Positions 48,404 to 61,768 of a stretch of 64,000 bases of DNA are shown piece by piece. The stretch is from assembly GCA_019722365.1 (NCBI GenBank), contig JADFUC010000856.1, forward strand, positions 372,001 to 436,000. The letters are read 5' to 3'. Source of the DNA: Lithospermum erythrorhizon. Lineage: Eukaryota > Streptophyta > Magnoliopsida > Boraginales > Boraginaceae. The notes below the pieces were generated by a model. It was not told the origin of the DNA. It worked only from the letters and a program-made list of their open reading frames with translations, and searched no databases. The stretch's first letter is position 1. Each line of letters opens with the position of its first letter. Made by a program: the position numbers and the translations under genes.

Positions 48404-49393
48404 CCCTCATCTAGCTCATTCATTAAAACTTCATTTCAATTTACAACTACCATTTCAACATTTTCAACTGACCCCAAAAGATAAGCAAAAAAAAGTCAAA
48501 ATTCAAGAAACCACTACTTTGAAGCCCAAAACCGTGTTGAGTGGCCCTGTAAATCTTTTTCCACGATCAAATTGTGGTTACACACCAGATTTCTCATTTC
48601 TAGAATACCCACCAAACGCGGTATTAATTATATTTAATTAGTCTTTTTTATAGTTTTATTTATTTATTTGGTATTAGATAGATTTTACTAAATTCCATTT
48701 TGTTTTGTATTCACACAATTATTTCTTCTATACATGTGCCTTAACTACTCCATGATATTCTAGAACAGGATCTGGACGGATAGTTAGTATGACGGTTTCA
48801 CACTTTTTCTATACATGTGCCTTGTAGGCTTGTACAATATTTTTCGGGTTCATATATTTATTAGCTTCAAATCTTGTTATCTACCTCGATTAGTACAAAT
48901 TGGGTTTTTCAGTAAGCATTTGTACTATGATTTCACTGCATTCTAGTTGATTTATGCTTTATATGATTAACCCAAATCAAGAAAAGTTTGTGAATTGGAT
49001 TTTTTGCTTAGTTTAGTAACTTTATAAGTTAGCAAAATAAATTGAGCAAGATTGGTTCTTTTTCTTATATGTTTTTGGTTGAAAAAATTGAAATTCATGT
49101 GCTTATGCTGATTGTTTGTATATATTTTAATTCATGGTTCTCTTGAAATGATATTTGGTATATTAAATTTTTTGTTTTGCATATTTTTTGTATTGGTTGA
49201 GAGAATTTGACCTTCTGGGGGAGACAAAGTTGACTTTTTATATGTACTAGAGTGATTCAGATCAATGTTGTCATTTTTCTTCGTAAGTTCAGTCAAAGAT
49301 TCTGACTTTTTGATTGTTTGTTTTGTGGGTAGGTGTAAAGGTGGAATCTTTGGGAGAGTTTTGCTTTGAATTTGTGTAGAGGGTGCCCCAAAA

Positions 49394-52300
49394 ATGGGGG
49401 GAGTGTGCTCGGCCGGGGTTCCAAGGAAGAGGGATGAGGTAGATGTTGAGGTTGAGCATGGGAAAGATAGTTCTGGTTTTTCGGGGAAGCTCAAGTCAAT
49501 GGCAAGTTTAGGGAAGAAGAATAAAGTTGAGGAGTCTTATCCAACGTATCCGGATATGGACATGTTTGATAGGATCCCTAATTATCTTTATGATTCAACA
49601 GAATTAGGATTAACTATCTCAAGAGAATTGAAGCCGTCGACACCTGCCAGGACAACTGCTCACAAGGTATATATGTTACTCCATTTTTGTATTTAGAGAT
49701 GTAGTTTGGTGTAAATCACCTAACATAAATTCAGATTTAGACTGGGATTTGGGATGCAAGAAGATGATGTCATCTAATTGCATTCAGAATTATTTATACT
49801 TTTGTTGATATCAGCTTCATAGACCTGCCTTTTGCTGAATGCCTGAATGTATCATGACCAAAGATTTTGGAAGGTGTGCTTAATTGAGAGTTGGCCATTT
49901 AATCTGTGAGACAGAAAAGTGGACTTGTGCTACTAATGCAACAGTGGTTGTTATAAGAAGGCTGACAATTTGCATTTGGGAAGCCTTGTCCTAGTAAATA
50001 AGAGAAAGATGAGGATCAAAAGAAGAATATTTATCCTAACTGGAAAGGGGAGTTTTTGGAATGAAATATGTAGAACTGGGGTATGAGCACGATGATACAA
50101 AATATGGAGAAAATCCTGGGGAATGTGAATTATAGAGGGGGAAGGAATGAGCATACATGTGGACCTCAGGGTTTATACTTCCTCTTATACTAGTATAAGA
50201 TACCATGCTTCTTGAATCATGATTGAATGGTTTGGGTTGATTGCCAAGATCTGGAATGGTTTGGGTTGAATTATACTTAACATGATTGAATTATACTTAA
50301 CATGAACTGAAAAACTCAAGATCTGGAATGGTTTGGGTTGATTACCATCTTGTTTGATGCTCTAACCTTAGTACTCAGGATAATTTTAATTCATTTTATG
50401 CTACGGCTCGTATAACAAGCATATAATATGAGAAAAATGTAAAAAATTGCTTCTAATCATACACCTATGTTTGTTTCGACACATTTCTCATATATCCAGT
50501 ATCTTATTCGTAATCTTTTATAGAATAAGATACATTGGGATCATTGCTGAAAGTAAGAGATGTTATTGCTGAGAGGTCCCAACATGCACCAACATTGTCT
50601 AACTCCATAAACCTTGCTAGGGTTCTGGTCTATTCTTTAGTCTAGTCTATGGTGAAGTGGTTTGGCTGCATAAGAAAAAGATGTATCACCTTTCGATACA
50701 GCCAAATTGATTTGAGTAGTATGCACACTGATATCTATTTAGTTGCAACATCTAACAGATGATACTTACAATATGGAAAATTGATTTGCTAGTATAAATA
50801 GTGACATCTGTTGAATTTTCAACATGTTACAGGCACATCATGTGAGCTCCTTTCTAGGGAAAGCTGGTACAATGAGCCTGGAGAAGGCAGTTGATGTCTT
50901 GGACACATTAGGCAGCAGCATGTCTAATTTGAACTCTGGCGGGTTTGTATCTGGTATACCTGCAAGAGGGAACAAGATAACTATCTTGGCATTTGAAGTT
51001 GCCAATACAATTGCCAAAGGAGCAAACTTGCTGCAATCTTTATCAGAAGAAAATATCCAGTTCCTGAAAAAGGAAGTTTTGCCCTCAGAGGGTGTTCAAC
51101 AATTAGTCTCCACCGATGTGAAGGAGTTGTTGAGTATAGCTGCTTCTGATAAAAGGTAATTAGGACTCTGAAAGAAGAACAGCTTAATACATTGTTCTCA
51201 ATCTGTATGTCTGTCGATCAATTTTTGACATTAAATCCTTCCTGTGGTTTAAGTTTGTTAACATAATTTTTTTATTTTACAGAGAAGAGTTTGATGTATT
51301 TTCTCGTGAAGTTATTAGATTTGGAAATCTATGTAAAGATCCACAATGGCACAGCTTGGGTCGATATTTTTTTAAGTAAGAATCTTTTAACCAAGTCCCG
51401 AATGGTCTATAGTAAATTATTTATTTTTCTAAGTTATTTCAATTTCTCAGGTTGGATTCAGATCCTATGGGTCAGCAACAATTTCGAGGAGAAGCTGAAT
51501 ACACAATGCAAGAATTGACAACTCTGGCTCAGAATACTTCTGTGAGTTAATTTCTTTATTTCTTCTTTAGATCTTTACATTTGTCTTTCTGCATCTATTG
51601 TGCATTCTCATGTTGTGTCTCCCGCTTCTTCTTCTTTGGCTTGAATGCCTGATCATGCACACAATCAAATGATATAGCAGTGTCAAGTGTGCTATACGAG
51701 TTCATTTTTTGTCGCTTGATATTACCACCAACCATTAAGATACACTGACCATTTCTTCCAATGCACTTTTTCGTTTCTTTTATTTTTTAATACTCCGTGT
51801 CATGTTCGAGTCTTTGAATTCACTGCTTTCAAAGAGTTATGTCTTCAAGTCATGTTGGTGACCTATCAGCCTATCACCTTTTCATATGTTGGCCTGGCTT
51901 CTTGCCGGTGAATGTTTGACTATGTTACAAAAACTTTACCCAGTCCTAGACAAGGTTGACTCTCCTAACTCATATTTGTGACTGCAGGAATTGTATCACG
52001 AATTGCACGCTTTGGACAGATTTGAACAAGATTATCGACGGAAGCTTGATGAATTAGAGTCTCTTAATCTTCCTCGCAAAGGTTTGTCCTGATTCGGATT
52101 ATCCAAAAAAAATGACCCAACAACTCCCGCACCCCTAACACCCCACCAAATAGAAATTGCAAATATGTAAAGATGGTTGAATTATTTGTGCTAAATGACG
52201 TGCTGCTTTTGTCCCTCAATCACACTTTCTCTACTTTCAAGCATCTTTAATATCTTCTCTAGTTTGAAATGTGCTGCTATTCAAGATTTTATGATTTGGT

Positions 52301-55112
52301 AGTTCAGGCTTGGGCTCAGATGATCAACAGTGATTAGTGACCTCAGTTTGTACCGGGTAGAATCAGTGGACCAGTACATTACCAGCGTGTACATGCACCC
52401 CCAAAATTTTCAAAAGTCTCTCGGCATAATTATAATAAAATTCTTTTAATCAGTCTTAATGACACTAGATTGTCTACATTTTACAAGATTGACTGAATGA
52501 TGCTAAATATTGACTTAGCATTGTGGTTGAGTCAACCTATTCACCAAAGTTCCCCCTTGTCAGTTAAATGAAATAAAAGTAACGAGTCGTCACATGTCCA
52601 TTTAAATTGCTATTATTGAGTAATACTTCTTTATGCTACATTTCTCCAGCTTTTATAAGTTTATTTGTTGCTTTCATTCTATGAACACTTATTTTCTAGT
52701 TCAATCTAAAATCCGAGCATGTTCTCCCGAAACTTCATGTGTATTTTATCTCCATTTAGTCAATTCAATTAATATTTGCTGGCATAGCTATTAAAACATT
52801 GTTTCCCTAATGATTGTAGGGGAGAGCCTCTCAATATTACACAGTGAACTAAAACATCAAAGAAAACATGTCAGGAGCTTGAAAAAGAAATCTCTTTGGT
52901 CCAAAAGTTTGGAAGAGGTATTTGATCGAAACTACTTGGTCACACATAACTAGTATAAAACCAAGTCCAGAACTTGTAAGATATGCATGTTAATAGTACT
53001 ATATGTCTCATAAAACATTAACTCCACATGAAAAACCTCCTCACTCCTCTAAACTTGAAATTCCCTTCTCACTAAAGTAAAATGAGGAAGCCTATAGAAT
53101 CTTTATAGTTTAGATGAATTGATTACTCAAACCTAAGCTAGGCTCTTTCGTAAACCTCAACCTACTTTTTCCCTTATAATATGTAACTTGAAATTTTAAT
53201 AGGTCAGTTAACTTATATCCCTGCAGGTTGTGGAGAAGCTGGTTGATGTTGTCACTTTCATTCATCAAGAGATTTCTGAAGCATTTGGAGACACAGGTTG
53301 GTGGATTGAAAAATATAAAAATTATTGCATCTCAAATATACATGTAACACCTCACATGTATTAGTATCGATGAAGTGTAAATTGATAAATGTTTCAAGAG
53401 GTTTAGTGGAGGTCTGTTGTGTGATTCTGTTAAAAAGAGGAGAGGTGGTACTGTTAGTTCCCTACGTTTTGGAAAAAGGGATATCACTGCCACTTTGAGG
53501 ATAAATTGGATTTGTACTTCTTGGCTGCTATTAATTGCCCGTTTGACCAATATAATGCTGATATTACTCAGCTTCTCTCTCTGGCAGTCGACTTTCTTTT
53601 TAAAATAGTTTTGTCCAGCCGGTGAATATGGCACCGTATTTAAGGACAAGATCTAACAGTTCTGATAGTTCTCATTTATGATCTATGAGTAAAAAGGAGA
53701 GTTATATATATCTTGTATGTGATATCTCTTTTCTTTCTCTGGGGGTATGCTTGCACCTTTGCCTATCACATTTTCGTTGCCTCCCTCTCTGGTTATCATA
53801 TCGAGATGATGTTTTGCAGGATATGTTCCAGTTGGTAAGGAATTAAATAAGAAACCAGAAAGACTTGGTGAAGCTGGTCTTGCGTTGCACTATGCCAACA
53901 TAATTACTCAAATTGACAACATTGTAAGTTTCAAATTCGTATTTGTCTCTGAGATTTATGTTGTTAGTCCTAATTAAACTTCATCCTAACTGATTCTTTA
54001 TTTGGCTATCTGTATATTGGTAGGCTGCACGTCCTACTTCTCTTCCACCTAATGTGAGAGATAATTTGTACCATGGGTTGCCACCACTTGTAAAGGAAAC
54101 ACTTCGTACACGATTGAAGAGTCTTAATGGCAGAGAGGAGGTTTGTCCATTATAACTAATCTACTAGCTAGTGATCCGTACATTTCTACTAAAGATATTC
54201 GCTTCTGCTAGTTTGTTTCCTAGCATCCTAAACTGTATATTCTCAGTTATCAACTTTTAGCAATTGTGGCAAGCAGGTTATAAGGAAGAACTAATCTTAA
54301 TTATGCAACATGTGGCTTAAACATTATTTTTTCTGACTGTTCTGCAGCTCACTGTTCCTCAAATTAAAGCTGAAATGGAGAAGACTCTTCAATGGCTTGT
54401 TCCTGTAGCTACTGATACTACCAAGTATGTAAAGCAGCGTTTATAATTTTATCTTATTTTAATCTTTAAACATTTGTCGTCGTTTGTGAAAGATGTTCTA
54501 TCTTACTTAATATATCCTCCGTCCATGGAAACAGAGCGCATCAAGGGTTTGGATGGGTTGGAGAATGGGCAAATTCCGGGTATGTCGAGTTCTCCATGCT
54601 GACAATCATAACATATGCTGCATTATTTCTTAACAATCAGAAATCACAAAGTAGGTCATTTTACTTGGGCAAACAGGAATGACTTTGGGAAAAAGGCTGC
54701 AGCACCTCATAATTTGATTCGCTTGCAAACACTCTACCATGCAGAGAAGAAAAAGATGGATATGTACATTCTTGAACTAATAACCTTGCTAAATCGTCTG
54801 ATCAACCTCGTAAGATACAGAGATAACGTTCCTAAAACTCTGCCTACTTTTAAGGGACAAACAGGAGGTTCAAACGTAAAAAACAAAGGTGTCCAGCTTT
54901 CAATAGAGGACAAAGATCTGTTAGAAGGGGTTATGAGGAGGAAGAAACTGGTTCCTGGTATAAGCAAAAGTCAAGAGTTTGTTTTAACCAAGAAAAAGAA
55001 AACGAAAATTTGGGCACTTAGTAAAAGCACTGGGAGCTCGCCGCGCAGAGAGTTGGGATATCCGAAAGGTAATATCCTCGATATCTTAGACGGGTTAGAC
55101 ACTTTCAATTAG
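49394..55112 (+). CDS. PSK SIMULATOR-type protein (DUF3475 and DUF668)
   Basis: Twelve exons join in phase: 49394-49666, 50833-51155, 51283-51375, 51451-51541, 51988-52081, 52820-52917, 53227-53296, 53820-53923, 54024-54140, 54348-54424, 54535-54579 and 54641-55112, giving 618 residues. Arabidopsis PSI proteins are needed for growth, linked to phytosulfokine signalling. MGGVCSAG at the N-terminus fits N-myristoylation, so membrane attachment is likely. DUF3475 starts near residue 138 (NKITILAFEVANTIAKGANL); then ELYHELHALDRFEQDYRRKL and LKKKSLWSKSLEEVVEKLVD; DUF668 starts near 363 (LGEAGLALHYANIITQID) and includes LTVPQIKAEMEKTLQWLVP and AHQGFGWVGEWANSG. The tail has PGISKSQEF and ends NILDILDGLDTFN. 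Length and motifs resemble PSI2/PSI3 more than PSI1. No damage seen. Confidence 0.95.
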
Positions 55113-56274
55113 TGCTGATTAGGGATCCAATCTGGAGTTCTGTTCGTCTCTGATTGTACTCTCATCCGAACACATTTGCCTGTAGATAGAGCCTTCGTTG
55201 TCTATGACATTTTTTTTTCTGTACTGGAGAGCTGAAACCACCAGCAATTGTAAGAAGTTTGTAGGATGTATATTTGATAGCCTATTTGGTAACATTATAA
55301 TCAATCAAACATAAAGAGTTAGTGTATGTTATTCATCTTGCTACTAAAACTAACGTGACCAGGTGAACCAGAATATCAATTTGAAATGTGGTCTAGTTTG
55401 AAAAAATTGATTCAATGATGAATTTTGTTAAAGTGACCCAGTTGTTTAAGCTCCAAACAGAAAGCATTAGAGTTGGTTATAAAACATGGATTTGATTAGA
55501 GTTGGCAGAAAGCTATCAAATACATTTATACATTAGAGCATTCAAAATTATCCAAAATATATTGAGTAAAACAATGAATTAATGTCGAAAAAGTTATAGG
55601 AAAACAAGTATGATAAAAATGTTTTTGGAGTTTTATAGGGATCAGATGGTAAAAATGAGAGTGCCCATATTGTCGTAACAGGCTTGGGTTGGATTGAGTA
55701 ATGTCGTAACATATTGTTTCTATGTCCCGAAATACAAGTCCTTTTTGTGTTGTGAATGGATTGAGTAACCTGATACCGACTCGACAATCATCCCGGGAGC
55801 ATAGGAAATCTTACTCTAGTATTACTTTGAACTCGACATCCGATTGCATATACCCGACCCGCTGGACAGAATAGTCGATATTTAATTTTAAAAATCTACT
55901 ATATTTATTTGGGTAGTGTAATTTTTGTAAATGTAATGAGTAATTTAATATCATTCGTACTCGATCCAAAATACTCGGCTTGAAACCTGTTTGAATTTTA
56001 ATCGACCCTGACATGAGTATGATTTATTACTCAATACCCATAACAACCACATAATCATCTGACTCAATCAAATGTCTGAGCTGTTATATACACCTAGACA
56101 ATAGTTTTGTATGTAAAATGACCAATTTACCTTTGAAGCCCCGTGTTTTAGGAAGTTTAACATTTTTTCCATCCGGAAGCCCCGATACTCGGTCGAATTC
56201 GACTCGGTTGCACAATTGCACCGATAACAAAACAATAAAAAAAAACTCTTAAACCTCTCAACACAACCACCACC
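55113..56274. other. Intergenic DNA
   Basis: 3' flank of the PSK SIMULATOR-like gene and promoter of the YjgA-like gene. It contains GC-richer debris at about 55780-56060 and a copy of the GAGCTGTTATATACAC repeat phrase at about 56075. No gene seen. Confidence 0.45.
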
Positions 56275-59200
56275 ATGTCTCACGTACTCCGTCCATTTAT
56301 CCCCCTCCCACGGCGTCACCACCGCCTTTTATCCGCCGCAACAATCACCCACCTCCTCAAACCACAACCACCCACCCCCACCACCACAACGTACCCACAC
56401 TCAAGCAGAAAGTACACCCAATCAAGCAGCCTCCACCGCTACCCCCATTTCAACCTAAACGCTCTCCGCCTCCGTGACTCTCCGCCTCCAGAAATAAGCG
56501 AGTTATCAGATGATGAGGATGAGTCGAGTAGGAGTCGGAATGAGAAGAAGCGCGTGGCTCGACGCGCTGTGAAGTTCGGCATTCAGCTTTCGAAATTCTC
56601 TGCTACACAGATTAAACGCATTCTCAAGTAATCAATTTTGTTTTTATATAAATTAGACGGATTAATTGATATCATATTTATAAGTATAAATATAAAAATT
56701 TAGGGTGAATAACATAATTTTAAAAAAAATAAATAACTATAGTGTTTGGAAAAATAATTACACCCTCCATCTCGAAAAAGATTGTCTCATTTTGACTTTC
56801 ACTTTTGGCGCTTAAATATAAATATTTTCATTATACACGTGTGAAAATTATAAAAAGCTTGATATCAAATATATCAAAACAAATCTAAGATCTCACACTA
56901 CCATTATTTCTTATCTAATAAAGCACTTATATCAAAGCTTATGTGCTCGACCTAAAATAAATGAATTTAACAATTTTTTATCGAGGTTGCATAAAATTAA
57001 AATTTTCGAAAAATTAGGATACTGTTCCCACGTCCCCCATTCCTCCACTGAATATATTTAATATATACTCTGTCCTAAAAGATTGTCCAGTTTCTTTTTA
57101 TAATGGTCGGAATTATCGAACTTTATGGGCTTAATTGACACAAACAAGTAACAAGTTCGATTTTAGTTGAAATTATCATGGTAATGATAAATAACGTCGC
57201 AAATACTATATTTTGAAAATGAGTAATCTGAAGATGAATCGAATAAGACTTGTAATGAGAAGAAGTGTGAAGCTCGACGACTTCTTTTGTTTGGGATGCA
57301 GTTAGCTAAGTGTCTACAACACATAGTAAGCATTCTCAAGTAATTTGCAATTTGGTAGCTTTTTGGTGTTTTTTGTAGTGTGTATTACATTTGTCCCAAA
57401 AAGATTGTCCAGTTTGGAATTTTGATAATTGAACTCAATTATGTATATGTAGTGTAATATTTGCTGAAAAATAATAAAAGTGCTAGTTTTGGACGCGTTC
57501 TCAAGTAATTTGATTTTGTCAGCATGTTTGTTATAGGGTGTATGATCTGTGTCTCAAAGATTGTACATCTTTGAATGTTGAGAGTTGAACTCAATTTGTT
57601 ATATATGTATGGAATATTTGGCGAAGAATAATAAAATGCTCGTGTTGAACTCATTCTCAAGTAAAAGATTGATAAGTTTTGAACTTTGATGCTTGAACTT
57701 AAATATTTTTGTATATATTGTATAGTATTTGGTAAACATGCATCGGAAGATTGTATTTTTAACCTACTTTACTACTAAAATGAAAATGAAAATGAAAATT
57801 ATGTGTATCAAGTTTGGGAATTGGGATGCAGCTAGCTATGTTTTCAACTATCCAGATTAAGGGGATTCTCGAGTAATTTCATTTTTTGTAGTTATTTGTG
57901 AGTTTGTATAAAAAGATTGTCCATTTTGAATTTTGATGGTTCAAATTAAAAACTTTTGTGTATATTGTATTCTCGGTTTCCTTAAAGATAGTCCAGTTTT
58001 GAATTTTGATGGTTGACTTTGTGTGTTTGTCAATTTACTAGTTATTTGTGTGTTTTGTTGTAGGATGTAATACCCGAGTCTCCAAAAGATCGTCGGTTTT
58101 GAATTTTGATGGTCAATTTTTTAACTTCAAACACAAATATTTTGTATACCTTGTATAATGTTTGGTAAAAAATGTATCAAAATATAGCATTTTTAACCTA
58201 TTTTACTTTTAAAATTATAGTTTTAATTCAAATCAAAGTAATGTATGTCAATTAAGGCTGTAAAGTTTTTTAATTTTGACAATCTTTTTGGGATGGAGGG
58301 AGTATTTGTTATACATGTAATAAAATATGTTTCCAATTTTGTATAGGGTGGCTTCACTTCATCGGGAAGTACTGGATGCCATTTTGCTAGTCAAGGTGAT
58401 TATCTGCTTACAAACTACATTTAATTGAATAGATTTATCGGTAACAAGATAACATGAGATATGTAGGTGTACATATGTATATGATGCTTGACTAATTGCT
58501 CATTTGTGCTTGTTGTAATAAATAAAATCATGAAGATAAACTGTTTGATTAATTGTGGCAGAAATTAGGCCGAGAAGCAAAGCGAAGACAATACAATTTG
58601 ATAGGTAAGGCTCTTCAATGTTCTAGCAGCAACATCTTCGGATGCTTTTGATTAGCTTGATAGTCATGAAACTATATTCGTGTTGTGTCTTGAGTTCGGT
58701 AAAACTTGAAGAATGAAGTGACGTTGACAGTAGATTAATGAATGTAGATGTAGTATTTCTATATAGGCAATCTTATAAATACATGTATTTCAGTGGTTAT
58801 CAGATCTTCGATAGCATGCCATTGGGCTACCCAATAAAGTAGCAATTATAGGATCATACAGACAGAAGGTTCTAGGCTAGAAAGGAAATGAAAAGGAGTT
58901 TATACTTCTATTGTGAGAGTGCTTAGTCTTAGAAGAACCAGTTTATTTGATTTTGCAGAGCTCTGTTAACTAGCATCCATATTTTCCCTACATAATCAAA
59001 TGGTTAATCTGGGAATTCATTAAACTGGTTATATGGCATATAATGTAACTTCAACTTCTGATAGGAAAATTTCTGCGAGACGTGGACCCTGAATTAATGG
59101 ATAGTCTGCTTGTGGCAACACTAGAAGGTGACAAGAAGAAGTTTGAGAAGTTGTTTGGCTTGGGTTCATGGGATATTAAAGAAGACGAAGATGATGCACA

Positions 59201-61768
59201 CGACATTGAGAGCGAAGATGATGAAGAGGTAAAATAAAATTATACAGTAAAATTATAGAACACATCTCTGTTACACGCTCTGATGTTTAATGTAAAAAAT
59301 ATTATTTCTTGGTAAGCTTTCTGGAGTAACAGATGTCCAATTTTTCATTATTCACAGGATTCACAGTATCACAATGACATGGTAGAAAGATGGTGTGCTG
59401 GCCTAACTAATAAGGACATTGGCATTACTAATGAAGTTTATTCCCTTCATGAGATTGAGTTTGATCGACAGGTTCGTCAATGAACTCTTAGTTGTTTGAA
59501 ATAAGAAAACCTAATTTTGGAAAGACTTTGTATGATCACCCATCAAAAGTTATGTCCTCTGGTAGTTTGTTTGCATGCTCATACTCTTTTTAGTTTGATC
59601 TTATTGTTGTACGGATCCTTAGAGGGGGATGAATGGATGAATAAGGATTAAACTATATTTTTGGATTTTTCAGATTTTAAGATTGAATTGCAAATTTTAT
59701 CAAATTTAAATTCCTATTAAATAATAAACTACCCCACACAATTAAGAATAATAAACGGAGCAATTATTTATATTGTATAAAGCGGAATATGAAAACAAAC
59801 AATATAAATAATAAAAGTAAGACAAGGGAAAGAAACAATTCAACGATTTTAACGAGCTTCGGTTTTTCTAGTACTCGGCCGTCAGCTTTCTAACCTCGGG
59901 ATTTGGTAAAGATCACCACTATGAATATGGAGTAAACTCTGACTTTGTACAAGCAAGCAACTCCCCGAATATGGTAGAACAACAACTCCTAGCAACCCTA
60001 TGCTAGAAACCCAAAGCCTCGCTCTAGGATTTCTCTACTCTTAATCTCCCCGATTAAGAACCTAAGCAACTACCCAGATTTCAATGAAACAATAATCAAA
60101 TAATTGATTGAACAAAACACTATGAAATCCTATCAATCTAATTCGAGGAATAATCTAGAGTGCCTTTTTGCTTTTGAAATACTCTGAAATTCTTCTTGAA
60201 AAACGTGCAAAAAGTAGTGAGAAAGTTAGGTTAAAAGTTATTTTGAATTGGCTTTTATAAATTCTGAAAAACGACTAATCAGGACTTTGATTGGGACTTC
60301 ATCAAGTCCCAATTCAAGTCCCGACTAACCCTAACGGCTAGTGAAACCCGTAGTCAGGACTTCCATTTAGACTTGGTGAAGTCCCCACTAAGTCCCAATA
60401 AGCCACGCCAGAGAAAGTCCGAAGGCTTTGGGACTTGTGGGACTTGCTCCAAGTCCCGACTCAAGTCCCAATGGCGGGATTTCAGCCAAAAAATGAGATG
60501 AAGTTTGATTTTCAATTAATCCCATTTTAAGTTCAAGTTTTTTATGACACAAAGTCATATCACTTGAACTTAAAATCGTTTTAAGTGATAATCAAACTCA
60601 AAAACGAACTCTCTACCAATTCGACAATTTTTTTTTACATTTTACTAAAACATGTAACCTGTAAAATCGATTTAAAGACAAACACTCTTAATTATTCTCG
60701 AAAATAGATAGACAGAAATTTCTTACAAAGATCCTAACTCGCTAAGACTAATCTTCGAAAGCTAGATCTTTAAGGGATGACTTGAAATATGCCTCGACCG
60801 CACTGAAATAAGTCAACTCAATCAGCTCATTAGTATTCGTAATTTGTTATCATCAAAACGATGAGTTCAAAAATCTTTCGATCAACACTTATTGTAGAGG
60901 ATTTTACATCCATAAGCTATTCTGATCTCTTACCACTCTAATAGGCATACCCTCTAAATTCTTGAGTCGACTTATTCCTCCACTTGATTTAGAATAAAGT
61001 GAAGAAAATCAATATGTGCTAATTTGCTGTTATAGTCTTTCACCTAGTATTGAAGGCTTACAATTATTGCCTAACCGCTGGGTTGTTTGTGTTATAATTC
61101 AGTATCTTGGATAGTCTTGTACAATTATACATCTTCGAATGATACTTATAAATGTTGTGAAGGTTGATATGAGTTGACAACATGCCCGTGTCATCAAAAT
61201 CTCTTCGATCCCTTGCTCAACTAGTTAGATGATTTGATTTGACCTTGAAATGCCTTCTTGAATCATTCTGTTGCAATCACTTCTACCTCATCTAAGGGAT
61301 ATATACATATTTAAATATTTATTTGTGAAATAGAGGTATGTCATACATAGAAAGTTGCTCAAAAAGAATGAGACTTACTAAATATAAACTCCCTGGATCA
61401 GAATACAACCTTACAACATGAAAGAAAGATATAGATATATATCCTGTTAAAATCCCTGGCAACAGCAGTACATGCAAGTAATTATAATCCACTATTCCTT
61501 CTATGAATCTCCAGTAGATGTAGTAGTTCCCTCCTCACTTTATACATATCCATGTTATATATTGTGTCCTCCTCTAAGTCTCTAACTATGCCTCCTTTGT
61601 TGTTAATTACAGGAATTACGAAGACTTGTTAGGAGAGTGCACTCACTACAGGAGAATCAAATCAGTTCAGAGGAAAAGGCGGAAGAAGCAGATGCAAAAA
61701 ATCTGCGTGCTAGAAGGTCACTTACTCGCTTCCTTCGGAACATTGCTAAGCAGATCCCAGATGACTAA
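56275..61768 (+). CDS. YjgA/DarP-like (DUF615) ribosome-associated protein, predicted organellar
   Basis: Exons 56275-56627, 58347-58395, 58562-58604, 59065-59228, 59358-59471 and 61613-61768 join in phase to 292 residues. Bacterial YjgA (DarP) binds late 50S intermediates and helps mature the peptidyl-transferase centre. The body carries the family layout: KKRVARRAVKFGIQLSKFSA, then LREV-like LHREVLDAILLVKKLGREAK and RRQYNLIGKFLRDVD, and a C-terminal ELRRLVRRVHSLQ...RARRSLTRFLRNIAKQI. The first 67 residues have no Asp or Glu and are rich in Arg, His, Ser, Thr and Pro, which fits a plastid or mitochondrial transit peptide. An acidic insert (KEDEDDAHDIESEDDEE) is an addition relative to bacteria. 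Introns 1 and 5 are swollen by repeats and a solo LTR, yet all splice sites are intact. Confidence 0.88.
56759..58315 (+). repeat. Composite array of MITE ends and exon 1 remnants in intron 1
   Basis: At least seven AAAGATTGTCC-like MITE left ends occur (about 56776, 57078, 57400, 57557, 57909, 57984 and 58083), but only one clear right end, GGGATGGAGGGAGTA near 58290-58305. Between them lie decayed copies of the 3' end of exon 1 and its donor: 57225-57350 (AATGAGAAGAAGTGTGAAGC ... GCATTCTCAAGTAATTTG), 57490-57510, 57650-57665 and 57815-57885. Units are about 150-260 bases. Confidence 0.75.
59605..60887. mobile_element. Solo LTR with 5-bp target duplication in intron 5
   Basis: 1283 bp starting TGTTGTACGG and ending GATCAACA, with inverted termini TGTTG/CAACA and flanked on both sides by CTTAT (59600-59604 and 60888-60892). 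The start GGATCCTTAGAGGGGGATGAAT and the end phrase TTGTTATCATCAAAA are, by recall, common in plant LTRs. A TTTTATAAAT box lies near 60255. No internal retroelement sequence is present, so it is the product of LTR-LTR recombination. The superfamily is undetermined. Confidence 0.85.
60290..60480. repeat. Cluster of AAGTCCC/GGGACTT motifs in the solo LTR
   Basis: Six AAGTCCC and three GGGACTT copies, plus near matches (TCAGGACTT, AAAGTCCG), occur within about 190 bases in both orientations. Confidence 0.7.

Noticed and set aside
48281..48641. Two overlapping proline/histidine-rich frames
   Set aside because: They cross a C-rich tract and a TATA-like box; no domain is recognised, and the sequence reads better as promoter and leader.
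49132..49494. 120-residue minus-strand open frame
   Set aside because: Antisense to exon 1 and leader of the PSK SIMULATOR-like gene; low-complexity, no domain.
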